Positions 23,236 through 35,100 are shown, numbered from the stretch's first letter. The stretch is DNA of 64,000 nt from Euonymus europaeus (GCA_963580455.1 OY756967.1:15150501-15214500), one strand, 5' to 3'. Translations and numbers: made by a program. The notes: generated by a model from the letters alone, not told the origin.

Positions 23236-24480
23236 CTATAGAAGGAGTGTCTCATCCTCTGGTGCATAGGGAGCAAGGAATGGCTTGAGCCTTTGTCCAT
23301 TCACTGTGAAGGTAGTTATATTCTCCAGATTGGCAATATCCACAGCAATAAGCGAATGAACCTTCTTGACAATGTAGGGGCCACTCCAACGAGTCTTCAA
23401 CTTTCCTGGAAAAATATGGATCCTGGAATTGTAGAGAAGCACTTCTTGCTCAGGGAAGAACTTATTGTCCAAGATCTTCTTGTCATGCAAGGCTTTCATC
23501 CTCTCCTTGGACAGTTTAGCATTGTCATAGGCCTTCCTTCTTGCTTCTTCCAGCTCTGAAATCTGCAATATTCTCAAGCCTTGTGCATCATCAAGTAAAA
23601 AGTTAATCTTTTTAATAGCCCATAAAACATTATGTTGAATCTCAATAGGTAAATGACAAGAACGAACATAAACCAAACGATAAGTTGACATCTGAAGAGT
23701 GGTTTTGAATGGAATTCTATAAGCCCCGATAGTATTAGGTAACTTATCAAACCAATCCTTCCTATTAGGATGAACTATCTTTTCAAGAATGACCTTGATC
23801 TCTCTATTAGCCAATAAAGCTTGGCCATTAGTTTGGGGGTGTTATGGAGTAAAGACCTTGTCAGTCACTCCATATTTCTTCATGAGATTTTGAAAAGGTT
23901 TGTTACAAAAATGTGAACCCCCATCACTAATTATGGCCATAGGCATGCCAAAACGTGCAAACAAATCTTTTAAGAACTTAAGCACAACCTTATGATCATT
24001 GGTTCTACATGGTATAACTTCTACTCACATGGAAATATAATCAACAGCAAGCAATATATACATGTAACCAATAGAAAGAGGAAAAGAAACCATAAAATTA
24101 ATTCTCCAACAATCAAAGATCTCAAGGGTCAATATGGGTGAAAGAGGCATCATGTTCCTAGCTGTGATTTTTCCAAGTTTTTTAAAAGATTCACATGCTT
24201 TATACCACAACACATCTTTAAACATAGTAGGCCAATTAAAAGTCCATTTTGAAAAAAAAATTGCAACAGTTTTCTAGTTTGTAAAATGATCACCACAAGC
24301 CCCAGAATGGCAAAACTCAAACACCAAAGCAAACTCATCATCATGAATACAATCTCTCACCAACTGATGAGCACAATATTTACAAAGATAAGGTGAGTCG
24401 AAGTAATAGAATCAAATCTCATAAAGGAACCTACGCTTGTCTTGAATATTCCAATGGGAAGGTAACTACTTAGCTACAAG
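23236..24480 (-). pseudogene. Integrase of element B, decayed
   Basis: Blocks on the minus strand: zinc-binding remnant CHSGACGDHF (about 24310); core start (24225-24025), where the usual [10 protein letters not shown] motif reads WRINFMVSFP so the first catalytic Asp is Asn; then the C-terminal part (23814-23236) with IGAYRIPFKTTLQMSTYRLV and WSGPYIVKKVHSL. Stops separate the blocks, including near 24300 and 23835. It follows a large deletion that removed the end of RT and all of RNase H. Confidence 0.85.
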
Positions 24481-24830
24481 GTAGTTCACAATCTCCGCAA
24501 ACCAAGGTGCACGAGAACCAACAAAGAGATGCTCATCTTGAAACGTTGGAATGTGGCAGGGGCATTGTATAAACCAAATAGCATCCTCCTAAAGGCAAAT
24601 GTGCCAAAATGGCAAGTGAAAGTGGCCTTCTCCTGGTGTTCTAGAGATATGAAAATTTGATAATAACCAGAAAAACCATCTAAAAAGCAATAAAACTCAT
24701 TTCTGGCAACTTTTTCCAAAATTTGGTCAAAAAAGGGCAATGGAAAATGGTCTTTGCGACTAACCGAATTCAGTTTTTGGTAGTCTATGCACATACACCA
24801 TCTAGTCACTTTCTTAGTAGGAATTAAATC
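24481..24830 (-). pseudogene. Truncated RT of element B fused to integrase sequence
   Basis: The RT reads MCIDYQKLNSVSRKDHFPLP, FLDGFSGYYQI, FGTFAFRRMLFGLYNAPATF and then stops matching at about 24541-24546. The next bases encode DEHLFVGSRAPWFAEIVNYL, which belongs upstream of the integrase zinc domain. The catalytic xxDD motif, thumb and RNase H are absent. This is a clean internal deletion, so B was non-autonomous for reverse transcription. Confidence 0.85.
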
Positions 24831-25341
24831 ACCTGAAGCATTTTCACTGGTGTAGAATCTCCCTCCAGAAAAATGCTACAAGTACAAATATTAGGGTCAA
24901 TACCCTTGATGTCTGCAATGGTCCCGCTAATAACTCCCTTGTGCTTTTGTAAAACTGCTACCAAGCTAGTTTCTTGCTTGGGAGTGAGCTAAGATGAAAT
25001 AACAACAGGGACTGTAACCTCTTTTGGACCAAGGAAAATATATTTCAAATAATCAGGGAGCTGTTTCAGCTCAAGAGTAGGAATCTCCTCAATGGATGGC
25101 TTCATCTCCTCTTGCGGATCAAGAATCTCAAAATTAGGACCTCTCCATCTACCATTGTGGCTCACATCTTGTAACTCAACTGCATCATCAATATCACAAG
25201 CTCATCCGATGTGACAAGAGTAAATTCATTCAAGTTATCTTTTAAATCATTAACTTTTCCAGATTTCTTAGGATATTCATCCTCGGATGTACTCTCAGAA
25301 TCAAGAATATAGTATAAATATGAAGGACTAAAACTCTAAAC
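24831..25341 (-). other. Decayed pol linker and RT N-terminus of element B
   Basis: Fragments of the protease-RT linker and RT start are recognisable in short pieces, broken by several stops. No uninterrupted frame above about 60 residues is present. Confidence 0.5.
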
Positions 25342-26160
25342 CTAATCTACTGTTTGCAACTCTAAATCATCACAATCACTAGGCATCTTACAAGCAATGA
25401 AGACATTCGTCTCAAATGTCATATTGCCAAATGTGATCTTTAACATTCCACTCTTGCAATTGATCAAAGCATTAGTAGTAGCAAGAAAAGGACGCCCAAG
25501 AATGATAGGAGCAATAACAAGAAGAGAAGTAGGATGTGACATTTCTAGGACTAAAAATTCCACAAGATAGTAAAATTTGTTCACTTGCAATAAGACATCT
25601 TCCACAACTCCCTTGGGTTTCTTGACTGTTTTGTCTGCCATATGCAAAAGCATGGGTGTCTGCTTCAATTCTTCATTATCTAGTTTCTCATAAACCGATA
25701 TTGGCAATAAATTCACACTACTCCCCAAATCAAGTAAGACATTTTCAAGTCTTCTTTCACCAATCATAATAGAGATAGTAGGTAATCCAAGATCATGCAG
25801 TTTCTGAGCAGTATCACTCATGATCAAAGCTTCAACTTCTTCAACTATAAAAGACTTCTTTGTCACATTCACTTTCCTCTTTGCAGTACATAAGTCCTGC
25901 AAGAACTTATCATATGAAGGTATTTGCTAAATAGTATGTAAGAGAGGAATGTCGAGCTTCACTTGCTTGAAAATCTCCTGAATCTCAGTATGATGCTTAT
26001 TCATGTGCCCAACTCTCAATCTATGTGGATAAGGAACAGTAGGTCGATAAACCCTCTCATTTTCTTTCTCTACCACAGATGAAGTCTTCAATTCCGAATT
26101 TTCCTTATCTTTCTCTCCCTCTACTTCCTTTTCTACCTCAACCACCTCGGGTGAACCCAC
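25342..26160 (-). pseudogene. Aspartic protease region of element B
   Basis: The block 26160-25927 carries the pre-protease motif YRPTVPYPHRLRVGHMNKHH. After a stop near 25925 the frame 25902-25342 encodes the protease: ERRLENVLLDLGSSVNLLP holds the active site in Athila form, and IAPIILGRPFLATTNALINC follows. This frame is open for 186 codons and is the best preserved coding piece of element B. Confidence 0.85.
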
Positions 26161-26540
26161 AAGAGTAGGACTAGAATGCTAAGAATCAATAAGCGCCTTA
26201 GGTCTAGAAACCTGCTTCCCACTCCTCAAAGTGGTAACTACTTTGGTCGTCTCAAAACCATCTCCAGAAACATTATGTACATGTTGTTGAGACTGTTGTT
26301 TATAGACTGTAGGATTTGGTTGAGGTTGAGCTGGAACCTCCCCTTCTCAAGAGTGCTCAAGGTAGTAGCCTAAACTTGCATGAACTGCTGAAAAGCAGTA
26401 GCCATCTGTGCTATGGTATCATCTAGAGACTTCTAGGGTGGAGCAACTGGTTGTTAAAGAGGAAAACTAGGAGGTGCTATTGGAGGATAACTCTGAGTAT
26501 GCTGAAACTGTTGTGGATAACTTTTTGAAGACTGCCCAAG

Positions 26541-27536
26541 CTAATCATTCCTCCATGAGAAGTTAGGATGGTTCCTCCACCCCGGATTGTATGTGTTGGA
26601 ATAAGGATTGTTTGCCTTGTTAACCCAATTTTGAGCTTGTAAGTGATCCATTTCATTCTCTATAATAGGCATGATAGGGCAATCTTGAGTCTTATGGCTG
26701 GAATCAACACATAAGTTACATGGCTCCACCGCTTTCACTGCCTTGACTTTTTCCAACAGCATAATCTCTAGTCTCCTATTCAATGTAGCTAGCTTAGCTT
26801 GAACATCCACATCTTCCTTCAACTCATATTTACCACCACTCGGGATGGTTCCCAAAGGTTGAGCAGCTGTAGCAATTCTGTCAGTTCTTGTATTCCATTG
26901 GCCAGCACTCTCTGCAAGATAATAAAAAAATCCAATGCGGCATTCAGCTTCTTATCAAAGAATTCTTCATTGCACATAGTTTGCACAAACTGTTTGCAGT
27001 TTGGAGTCAAACCCGTACAAAAGTAGTTGAAAACTCTCCAAGACTCATAGCCATAATGTGGACAAATATTCAACAACTTCTTGAAGCGTCCCAACTAGCT
27101 TCGAAAGTCTCATCATGCTTCTGAGTGAATTGAGCTATCTTCTCTTGAATCATTTGAGTTCTCTAAAATGGAAAGAATTTTTGTAAGAACTCACGTTGCA
27201 TATCAACCCAACTAGTAATAGAGTTAGCTCTCAATTGTTTAAACCACAACTTAGCCTTATCCTTCAAAGAGAAAGGAAACAAATGCAATCTAACATACTC
27301 ATTAGTGTTAGCCCTATTAATGAAAGTAGTACAAGCCAACTCAAAATCAATAAGATGCTGGTAAGGGCTCTCAGAATCCATGCCATGGAGCTGAGGTATT
27401 ACTGACATCATGCCATGTTTAATAGAAAATAGAGGTGCATTTTAAGGTAATATGATGCATAAAGGAGTAGTAGTGCAAGTGGATTGAATAAAATCCTTAA
27501 GAGTACGTGGTGCAGGAGAAGCCATATTTTCACAAA
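26541..27536 (-). pseudogene. gag of element B
   Basis: The start MASPAPRTLKDFIQS (from 27522) is the usual Athila gag start. The core reads HLFPFSLKDKAKLWFKQLRA (27411-27163), then a decayed segment with HYGYESWRVFNYFCTGLTPN (27094-26819), then a zinc knuckle CNLCVDSSHKTQDCP and NPGWRNHPNFSWRND (26855-26541). Several stops and frameshifts interrupt it. Positions 26540-26161 hold the degraded end of gag. Confidence 0.85.
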
Positions 27537-27773
27537 TTTATTCCTCAAATAAAATAGGCAAACCTAGCTCAGAATCACTTTTAGAAGTCACAGATGCAAA
27601 ATTAGTTTCGAGACTAACAATGCTACTTGTATTGCTAGATGTCCTACGCAACCTATTATGATCGTCTCTAACCGAAGACATGCAACATCAGGCAATAACA
27701 AAGTAGACTATAAATTTAAGAACACAAAAAAAATAAAATAAAATAAAGAAAGATGTGAACCGAAGGACAAAAG

Positions 27774-27791
27774 TCCCCGGCAATGGCTCCA
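27774..27791 (-). other. Primer binding site of element B (tRNA-Asp, mutated)
   Basis: On the minus strand TGGAGCCATTGCCGGGGA lies 6 bases from the LTR end. It differs from the perfect site in element A at two positions, both in CpG-containing parts. Confidence 0.8.
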
Positions 27792-27797
27792 AAAACT

Positions 27798-29421
27798 TGA
27801 CTCGCCAAAAATTGGTAAGTGGATTTACGCTTTCCCAAGTGCAGGTTTGTCAAAGTAATAATAGGGGTGAATCCCAAATCGATCACAAAGACTTTTGGTT
27901 TCAGTTTGGGTCTATAGATTATTAACCCAATTACTTAATTAAATATGGTATTTACAATGCAAGTGCTGGCAAAATTTGTACTAACCATTGGTTAGATTCG
28001 ATTTTCCCTCGTGGAGTGATTGATTGAAATAAATCCTAATATAAGAAATGAGAAATAAATACTAACTACTACAAAAAATTGAAATGGAATTAAACACAAC
28101 ATACTAAATGCATAGAATAACATAAAGCATTCAAGCAAAAACTAAATAGCAATGAAAAATATTAAAGTTGATTAAACTAGAACTATGAATCCACTGCGAT
28201 AACAAAATGAAATAAAAATAAGTAAAATGAGTTTAGAAATCAAATCCAATGTGGAATATTGAGGCGAATCAGCCTTTCAATCTACAAATAGAAGTTGAGG
28301 CTAATCCAACTTGGGCTCTTCTCAAGCTCTACAAGGAGGAAGAACTTCCTCTTCTAGTTGTTCGGGTCTCCAAAACTCCTAGCAATCTCCAAGAAAGTGA
28401 TTTTCGAACTTCAAGAAAGAATCAAAGTGAAGAACAAAGTAAGAGAATGAAAATCTAGAGAGAATGTATAAAAATCGGCCAAAATGAGAGTTGTTACAAG
28501 AATGGGGTCTCAAGACCCTTAAAGCCCTAATACATGTGTTAAAAGACCATCCTAACCCGTTACACATAAGTCCCATATGTCAAAAAGGCATTTAAACAAG
28601 TTTCCCTTCAAAAATTGACCAAAAATCATAAAACCCGAATTACTGAAACTGTTCAAAATAGAAACTTATTTTAATTCCTCAGAATTCAATTCTCAATGGA
28701 TTTATGCATATGAATACTCGTTGGAAATTTCTGGATTTCTAATTCAATTTTTTAGAAGAAATTTTCTTCAAATTCGATCATATTTACCTTCAAAAGTTTA
28801 CCCAAAAATTCTTACGCAGATTGTTCAGTGACAGTTTTGACTTTCTTTTTTGGCCTTCCGGACGGTGAACAGTGCCATCCGGACAGCACCATTCGGATGG
28901 TGAACAGTACCGTCCAGATGGAGATGCTTGAAAACACCTCTGTTTGCCTTTCTTCTTGGAGTGTTCGAACGCCTTTTGATACGTGTCCGAACAGTTGACA
29001 ATAAAGTCCAATTATGCTGCTCTTTTATGCGTTTCTTCCATATTCGATCCTGATCAATCCGAAGCCTAAAACAACTTCTCAAACAATTCATAAATGACTA
29101 AAACATACTTAAACAAGTGTGAAAACCATTTTTAGGTTGATAGAACAAAATCCAACACATTAAAAGCCAAATGCTTAAGAGATAGCATTCCCACAACTTT
29201 TAACCATTATGCCCAAAACTTGGATTTCACATCTCTAAGCTACCAAACCAACTTCAACCACTACAAAATACTTAAAATGACTATGTTAAAGTGTTAAATT
29301 GTGCATTGGCACATTAACACGGAAATAAGTAACTCAAACCTAAAATGTGGTTTTTAAGCATTGAAATTCAAGTTTTTTACTTTCAAAACTCCACAAAATA
29401 TGCAAAATACCATCCCAATCA
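27798..29421 (-). repeat. 5' LTR of element B, 1624 bp
   Basis: On the plus strand it runs from TGACTCGCCAAAAATTGG to ATACCATCCCAATCA, giving TGA...TCA ends. From about 28548 to its end it matches 10000-10797. Small open frames inside (28249-28458, 28790-29091) are LTR sequence, not genes. Confidence 0.85.
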
Positions 29422-30240
29422 ACTGCTCACATTCATCTATCAATGTGAATGGAATTCCTTTTTGTGTAAGACGGTTGATAGGTGCAACAATCAGTGAAAA
29501 ATCACAAATGAAACGTCTATAGGAACCTGTCAATCCCAAAAAACTTCGTATCTCACTAAGATTCTTAGGCCTCTGCCATTTTAACACTGGATCTACCTTA
29601 GATGGATTCACTGCTACTCTCTCCCTAGAAAACACGTGGCCTAAGAATGTTACCTTAGTTTCCCAGAATGCACACTTACTTAACTTTGCATATAATCGAT
29701 GCTCCTTCAACGTTTGCAACACAATCCTCAAATGTTCCTTATGTTGTTTGGCAGCAGGTGAATGTATCAGAATGTTATCAATAAATACAATGAAAAATGG
29801 GTCAATATATATATATATATATATGAAATACTCACTGCATTACATCCATAAATGCTGCAGGATCATTAGTTAGCCCAAATGGCATTACCAAAAATTCATA
29901 ATGTCCATAGCAAGTCCAAAATGCAATATTTGAAATATCACTCTCTCGAATCCTCAATTGATGGTATCCCAATCTCAAATATATCATCGAGTAGAACTGA
30001 GATCCCCTCAGTTAATCAAACAAGTAATTTATTCTTGGCAATAGATATTTGTTATTCACAGTCACACGATTGAGCTGCAATTAATCCACACATATTCACA
30101 ATGTCTCATCTTTCTTCTTCACAAATAACATTGGAGCACCCCAAGGTGAGACACTAGGCCTGCTAAATACTTTATCTTGTAATACTTCTAACTACGCTTT
30201 CAATTCTCTCAATTCGGATGGATCCATCTGATATGGGGGA
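29422..30240 (-). pseudogene. Reverse transcriptase of element C, interrupted
   Basis: Readable motifs in order: [77 protein letters not shown] and LSEIRSFLGLTGSYRRFI. The catalytic FIDD is FIDN (second Asp to Asn). An (AT)n run (29805-29824) sits just before it within the palm. The frame breaks off after TLIDECEQ at 29422, the junction with the LTR of element B. Confidence 0.9.
29805..29824. repeat. (AT)n microsatellite inside RT of element C
   Basis: An uninterrupted AT dinucleotide run replaces or adds codons just upstream of the IVFIDN motif. Confidence 0.95.
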
Positions 30241-30860
30241 ATTCAAATCGGGTTACTACCTGAATGAATATCAATCACAAGCTCTATTTCCCTCCTTGTC
30301 CGAAAACCAGGTAATTTTTCTAAAAATACATTCATATACCCCTCAAGCACCAGTATCGATATAGTCGCCACACTAGTCTCTGAAGTGGAAAGACTCGCTA
30401 CCAAACAATCAACATATGAGGGGTTGTCCATAAAGTGTGAACAAGGAATACCTTTTGATCCCTTCAATTGAATCACCTGCTCTCCGAGTATATTCATAGT
30501 AACTTTCCTCTCCCAAAAATCCAATATTGCATGATGTTATGTCAACAAATTTGCTCCCAATATTACATCAAAATTTTTAAAATCTGTGATGTATGAGTCA
30601 GCTACTAACTCATAATTCCCAAATCGACATCTGGACCACATACATACACTACGAATGTAATTAAACTACCCAAACAGAGAGTTTACAACTATCATCCTCT
30701 ATATTGGAATCACCTCGAACTTTAACATCGAAGCGAAAGCTGATGATATAATAGAACTCATAGCACCCGAGTCAAATAAAATGTGGGCATAGAGTTAGAG
30801 ACAAGAAAATTACCCCCAATAAAATTTGAATGCTTTTGTGCGGTCTGATGTCCAAGAGTA
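30241..30860 (-). pseudogene. Aspartic protease region of element C
   Basis: LFDSGAMSSIISSAFA (about 30785-30735) holds the active-site DSGA. FDVILGANLL and DFWERKVTMNI (30530-30490) follow, then FLEKLPGFRTRREIELVIDI (30340-30260), the usual linker before RT. Stops occur between blocks. Confidence 0.8.
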
Positions 30861-30979
30861 AACACTTGATCTTGAGGCATTGGGTTTGGAATCAGTGACT
30901 ATTACTATTGTCGTATAGATGGGCGTCCCCTACCTGCTAGTGATATGGACGTATTAGTGTTGTGGAAGTGTTGGATTAA

Positions 30980-31560
30980 TCGATGGAGCTAGTAAACCTT
31001 AGCCCTATAGCAGTGCAGTGTGTCTAGACATGATCTAGTCGTCTACATAAAAAACAGATCCTCTGATCACGTTGTATGCCTCTACCACTTTCAAGTTTTG
31101 ATGCCTGACCTCATTTTCCACTATGTGATCTTCATCCATGGTTATCAGTCCTCTGCCTCTGTTGGCTCCGTCTTGCCTAAACCTACTGCTAAGTTACCAC
31201 GCCATCTATATGTGTCCCAATACCACCGCAAGTTTTGAAAACTTTGCTCCAGCTGAAGTGCCATCTCTACAGTCTCACTATAGCTCTATAGCCTCAGTGA
31301 AAGCATATGAGTACCAATCGCAAGTATCATCCACTATCTATACCTTTGAGCCTTAAGTTGGTCAATTATTGCAAACTGTCTGCCATAGCAATACAATTCT
31401 TCAAACTTATGCCCATAATTAGCGATTGTCATGTCGAGGGTCTGCACTCACTCAAAAAACTCTCATGCCTTTTTCGTACAAAAGGGGGAGGACACGAACT
31501 ATTGCATAAAAGGTGACCAAAAGATGTCCACATGAGAGTCTCCCTCCTACTATCTAGAGA
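30980..31560 (-). pseudogene. gag of element C, strongly decayed
   Basis: A zinc knuckle remnant CFLCRRLDHV followed after a stop by THC lies at about 31055-31010. Upstream, scattered gag-core words such as SYSETVEMALQLEQSF can be read with frame changes up to about 31560. Microsatellites at 31608-31680 separate it from the leader. Confidence 0.5.
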
Positions 31561-31607
31561 ATCCCACCCGTCATACGAAGACATGAAAGAGAACATATAG
31601 TTGGAAT

Positions 31608-31642
31608 AATATATATATATACATACATTCACACACACACAC

Positions 31643-31680
<38 letters not shown>
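31608..31680. repeat. Compound (AT)n/(CA)n microsatellite
   Basis: (AT)n at 31608-31620, (CA)n at about 31630-31645 and (AT)n at 31646-31679, within the leader or gag of element C. Confidence 0.95.
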
Positions 31681-31683
<3 letters not shown>

Positions 31684-31689
31684 CCTATA

Positions 31690-32720
31690 TATATAACTAC
31701 CACATGATGCATGTTCATGGACGGAAACATGCCGATAGGTGATCAAACATGTAAAGGGTATGCAATTAAACTATTTAAACAACCAAGAATCTTATACAAT
31801 TGGCTTGTTTTACCTTAGAAGCAATTAAGATAGAAACACCAATGAAACGACCAATGAGGAAAACCAACCACTCTTTATAAAGAGAAATGACGACATGAAA
31901 GAATTGGGTAAGAATCCCCAACCTCGTTATCCAAGCAAAGCTATAAAGCACAATCTCAATTTCAATGGTTTCAATCCTTATTAGCAAACCTATCGACTTA
32001 ACAACACCGAACCTATTTCATCATCAATATATAAAAACACATTTAAACATGAATCCAAGAAAAACTCACTTTTCTCTCACCAGGATTTCCAAAATCCTAC
32101 ACCCGAGCTCTCTAGCTTGAAATTTTCCTGATAAAACTCAAATCTATCAAATACATACTCATATAAGTTAAAATCAACCTATTACAACTCTAGTAGCATT
32201 AGGATATCAAGATCAAACTCTATTCTATGAATACCCATAACAACCCTAACCATAGAATCCATAGAAATCTTACCTCTCTCTTCAAACCCCTTTTTAATAT
32301 GCCTTAATTAGATCTTCTAGATCTTCAAATCCAAGCTTAAAATCCACCAACAATCACTTCTCTCTATTCTCTCTCTCTCTCTCTCTTTCTCTCATCGTAT
32401 TTTCAAAACAATGGTCATCATTCTATCTGTTAGCAAGAACTCTGGACTAGGTGGTCCAGTCCTCACACCTAGGCACCCTCTAGGTGTGTGGGCCAATTTT
32501 TTTTTTCTTCTCTCTGAATCTTCTCCACTTCCTTGGGTGCTCCTGGGCACATGGCTGTGCATGTCTAAGAGTGTGGTACAAGGCGACTACGCACCCCCTA
32601 GCCTCCTTCTTATGTTTCAAATTTGTGCAAGGCATGCCCAACACTTCTAAAACTATTCGAAACTTAGATTTTTCTCACTTTTTGTCTCCTATAAATTCAT
32701 ATTTGGGGTCGGGTGTTACA
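31690..32720 (-). repeat. 5' LTR and leader of element C
   Basis: The minus-strand start TGTAACACCCGACCCCAAAT at 32720 is the usual chromovirus LTR start. A (CT)n tract at about 32368-32395 is consistent with a transcribed leader. The inner LTR end and primer site were not identified, so only the outer boundary is firm. Confidence 0.6.
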
Positions 32721-34485
32721 TAACTCGTTTGTTGGGTGCAACTTTCTATGATTCACAAAGCATAGATGATTTGAACGTAAATTTCATTGTTTTGTATTTA
32801 GACATTGTATTATTACATTGTTTATTCTATTAATTGCATTTATTTGTCTCAGGATGGTGCATTATGACATTGTTTATTATATTAATTATATTGTTTTGCA
32901 TTTTGGTTGTGCATTATTACATTGTTCACAATATTATTTTCTCTATTTGCTCCTCATGGAAGTGTCATATTAATACATTGTGTTGTTCATTCTTTCAATT
33001 GAACTATTGAACGGTGTTCTCTCAATGCAATCAGACACTGAACGAATTTCATGTTGGGTATTTAGTGCTTCACTCTCTTGCTCAATCATCACCAAGTCGT
33101 CTTGAATTACGTTGACTGCTTGTATAAGACCTAACCATTCAATTACAATTTTTATGGCAATGTGAACCATCTAAAATATAATAAGTTAACGCGATAATGT
33201 GAGGACCTTACATGAACACTGTTAACAAAACATGAAATATAATGTAATAATCACTATTGACATTGTTATACAATGTCACAGTTTGTGTTCATAATTTTTC
33301 CAAAAAAGTATCAAATGTAATTATACAACCGTTCAACAATTGTAATATTTGGTGCACAACGTAATTGAACCTAGACATTGTGATAATAATATTGGAAACT
33401 AAAATCCAATGTTATTATTTCACTGCACAATGTAATAATTCAAAACAGTTCATTCAATCCATGCTAGCTCATGTGAAGGGAACAAAAAAAAAATCCATAA
33501 TTTAGAAAAATATGTTTACCTTTTCCCCCTTCAAGATGTCAATGTATTTGGTCTTCAAGACTTTAGGCCACCCACTTATGTCCCACTTTAGGAACCAAGG
33601 AAATAGCATAGCATTCAAGGGGACCAATCTACCTAACATAATTACAATGTAATGACAATAATAAACCGCACACTGTAATAAACATGAAGGCTAGCAAGAC
33701 AGACAACAATGCATCAAAATCATATGTACAATGTGTTGCCAAATATAAACAAAATACCACAATGTAATGAAATTGTCCAAAATTGACACCAAAATATCTC
33801 TTATTCTTACAAGACCAACATAATAAGGACGAAAATTAAGAACCCTTTCCCCTACCGTGCAAATCATGATGTAAATTACATCAAAATCAGAAGGACAATG
33901 TAATCAAATTATTCAAACCCCAAAATTACTCTCCTTGGGTTTACTAAGAACTCATTTCAAGAAAACCTGCACAACTTGTAGGACCGAACATCAATCACCG
34001 TATATTTAGCTCGGAAGAATGACGTATCCCTAAACCTAGTGGAAATCAAACTTAAAAAATTTCAAATCTAGCTCAAAGAAAGAAAAATCCTACATGTCAA
34101 AAATCGAGCTCATAAATGAAGCTAAAAAATCTAGCTCAACCTTGAAATCAAGTTGAAAAATCCTTACACAAACCTTTATATACTTCCCGAAGCTACTGCA
34201 ATGGCTTTCAATATGGACAGGAAGATGGAACCATATTGTTGGAGAAAATGGTGGACATTTCTATATCATGTAAATGGTTTTTGTAAATTGAGGTAAATTA
34301 CTTTTTCGTGACTATGGTTAAGATACAATACGGTTAAATATAAAAAATATTCTAAATGTTTTAAATTTCAAAATTTCAAATATGTTGAGTTGACACCACA
34401 TTGATTATGTCAGATTACGGATACTACTTTTACGGGTATATAGTACTATAAGAATCTAAACCTAGATCCATGGTCTCTAATGCTG
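32721..34485. other. Unassigned stretch with exon-like pieces and ACAATGTAAT words
   Basis: No known domain is recognised. Two minus-strand exon-like blocks are visible. One (33170 to about 32976) follows an acceptor-like TTTTAG and reads MVHIAIKIVIEWLGLIQAVN. The other (about 33640-33515) reads LNAMLFPWFLKWDISGWPKV. Between and around them the word ACAATGTAAT or its reverse complement recurs about a dozen times: 32812-32821, 32913-32925, 32971-32981, 33239-33250, 33427-33440, 33644-33655, about 33759 and about 33895, with looser variants between. The pattern of a repeated word only in noncoding parts is the same as in the MULE. Confidence 0.5.
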
Positions 34486-34717
34486 TATTTTTTTTAAAGA
34501 ATGTCAACGACCATATATTAAATCTCGAGAATCATATAAAGAAGAGATCGAGATCTCTCGCCAACCATAGAGGGGGAAGGCAAAGAAAAATAAGAAGAAG
34601 AAATCGACTCGCATAATAACCATCGATGAAAAATCATGAAGTACTGAAAAAACCTCACCTGAATAACCATCTAGTACCCAGCTCCAACAGAAGAAGCTTC
34701 CCTACCAACAATGACCC

Positions 34718-35100
34718 CTAGCCATTTGATCCTCTCCTTGTCCATTGTAATTGCAACAATAGGTGGAACTTCATCCATTCCAACCTTAAAACAAGGGTCA
34801 TGGAAAGAGAACTTTGGTAATCTATAAGCGACATCATTTGTGTTTTGTCGAATGTGGAAAACCGACCACTCGAAGAAAAAAGAGAGTATATATGCATCTG
34901 ATCTTCAACACAATTGGACTCCAATTAGACAAGAAGATTTCTCCACCATTGATTGCATCCACTACAACCGTAGAATCACCTTCAAGGACAACATTTTGAA
35001 ACCACAATGCACCTACAAGTTGAATTGCTAGCAGCGCTTCCAATGCTTCGGCTATAGCCGGATTCGAAACAGTCTGACGAACATATTTAATTGATGCCAC
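34718..35100 (-). pseudogene. LINE RNase H domain
   Basis: AIAEALEALLAIQLVGALWF and NVVLEGDSTVVVDAINGG match the plant LINE-associated RNase H (RVT_3), with the Glu of AEALEAL and the Asp of EGDS at catalytic positions. The frame is interrupted near 34834, and the tail reads on in another frame to about 34718. Confidence 0.75.

Larger units (their letters stand above)
10000..29421 (-). mobile_element. Athila-type Ty3-gypsy element B (host of nested insertions)
   Basis: Minus-strand order: 5' LTR (29421-27798), tRNA-Asp-type primer site, gag, protease, a fused RT/integrase remnant, untranslated region, polypurine tract, and 3' LTR (10797 to about 10000, cut by the MULE). Both LTRs end within ATACCATCCCA[A/G]TCA. 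The gag and pol sequences match the Athila lineage in style (LFPFSLKDKAKLWF, NPGWRNHPNFSW). The untranslated region is interrupted by element A (11086-20709) and a solo LTR (21500-22607). B itself interrupts chromovirus C at 29422; the flanking ACTGC would be its target duplication, but the partner is outside the window. Confidence 0.85.
29422..32720 (-). mobile_element. Chromovirus-type Ty3-gypsy element C (5' part)
   Basis: Minus-strand order is LTR (start TGTAACACCCGACCCC at 32720), gag, protease and RT, ending at 29422 where element B is inserted. The rest of the element would lie left of the MULE, outside the window. RT wording ([35 protein letters not shown]) is that of plant chromoviruses such as the Tekay/Del group. 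This is the outermost layer of the nested stack. Confidence 0.85.

Noticed and set aside
19616..27791. tRNA-Asp gene fragments at 19616 and 27774
   Set aside because: Only the last 18 bases of tRNA-Asp are matched, directly beside LTR ends and upstream of gag. They are retroelement primer binding sites.
31429..31746. 105-codon minus-strand frame with Tyr-Ile repeats
   Set aside because: It is created by (AT)n and (CA)n microsatellites across gag and leader of element C.
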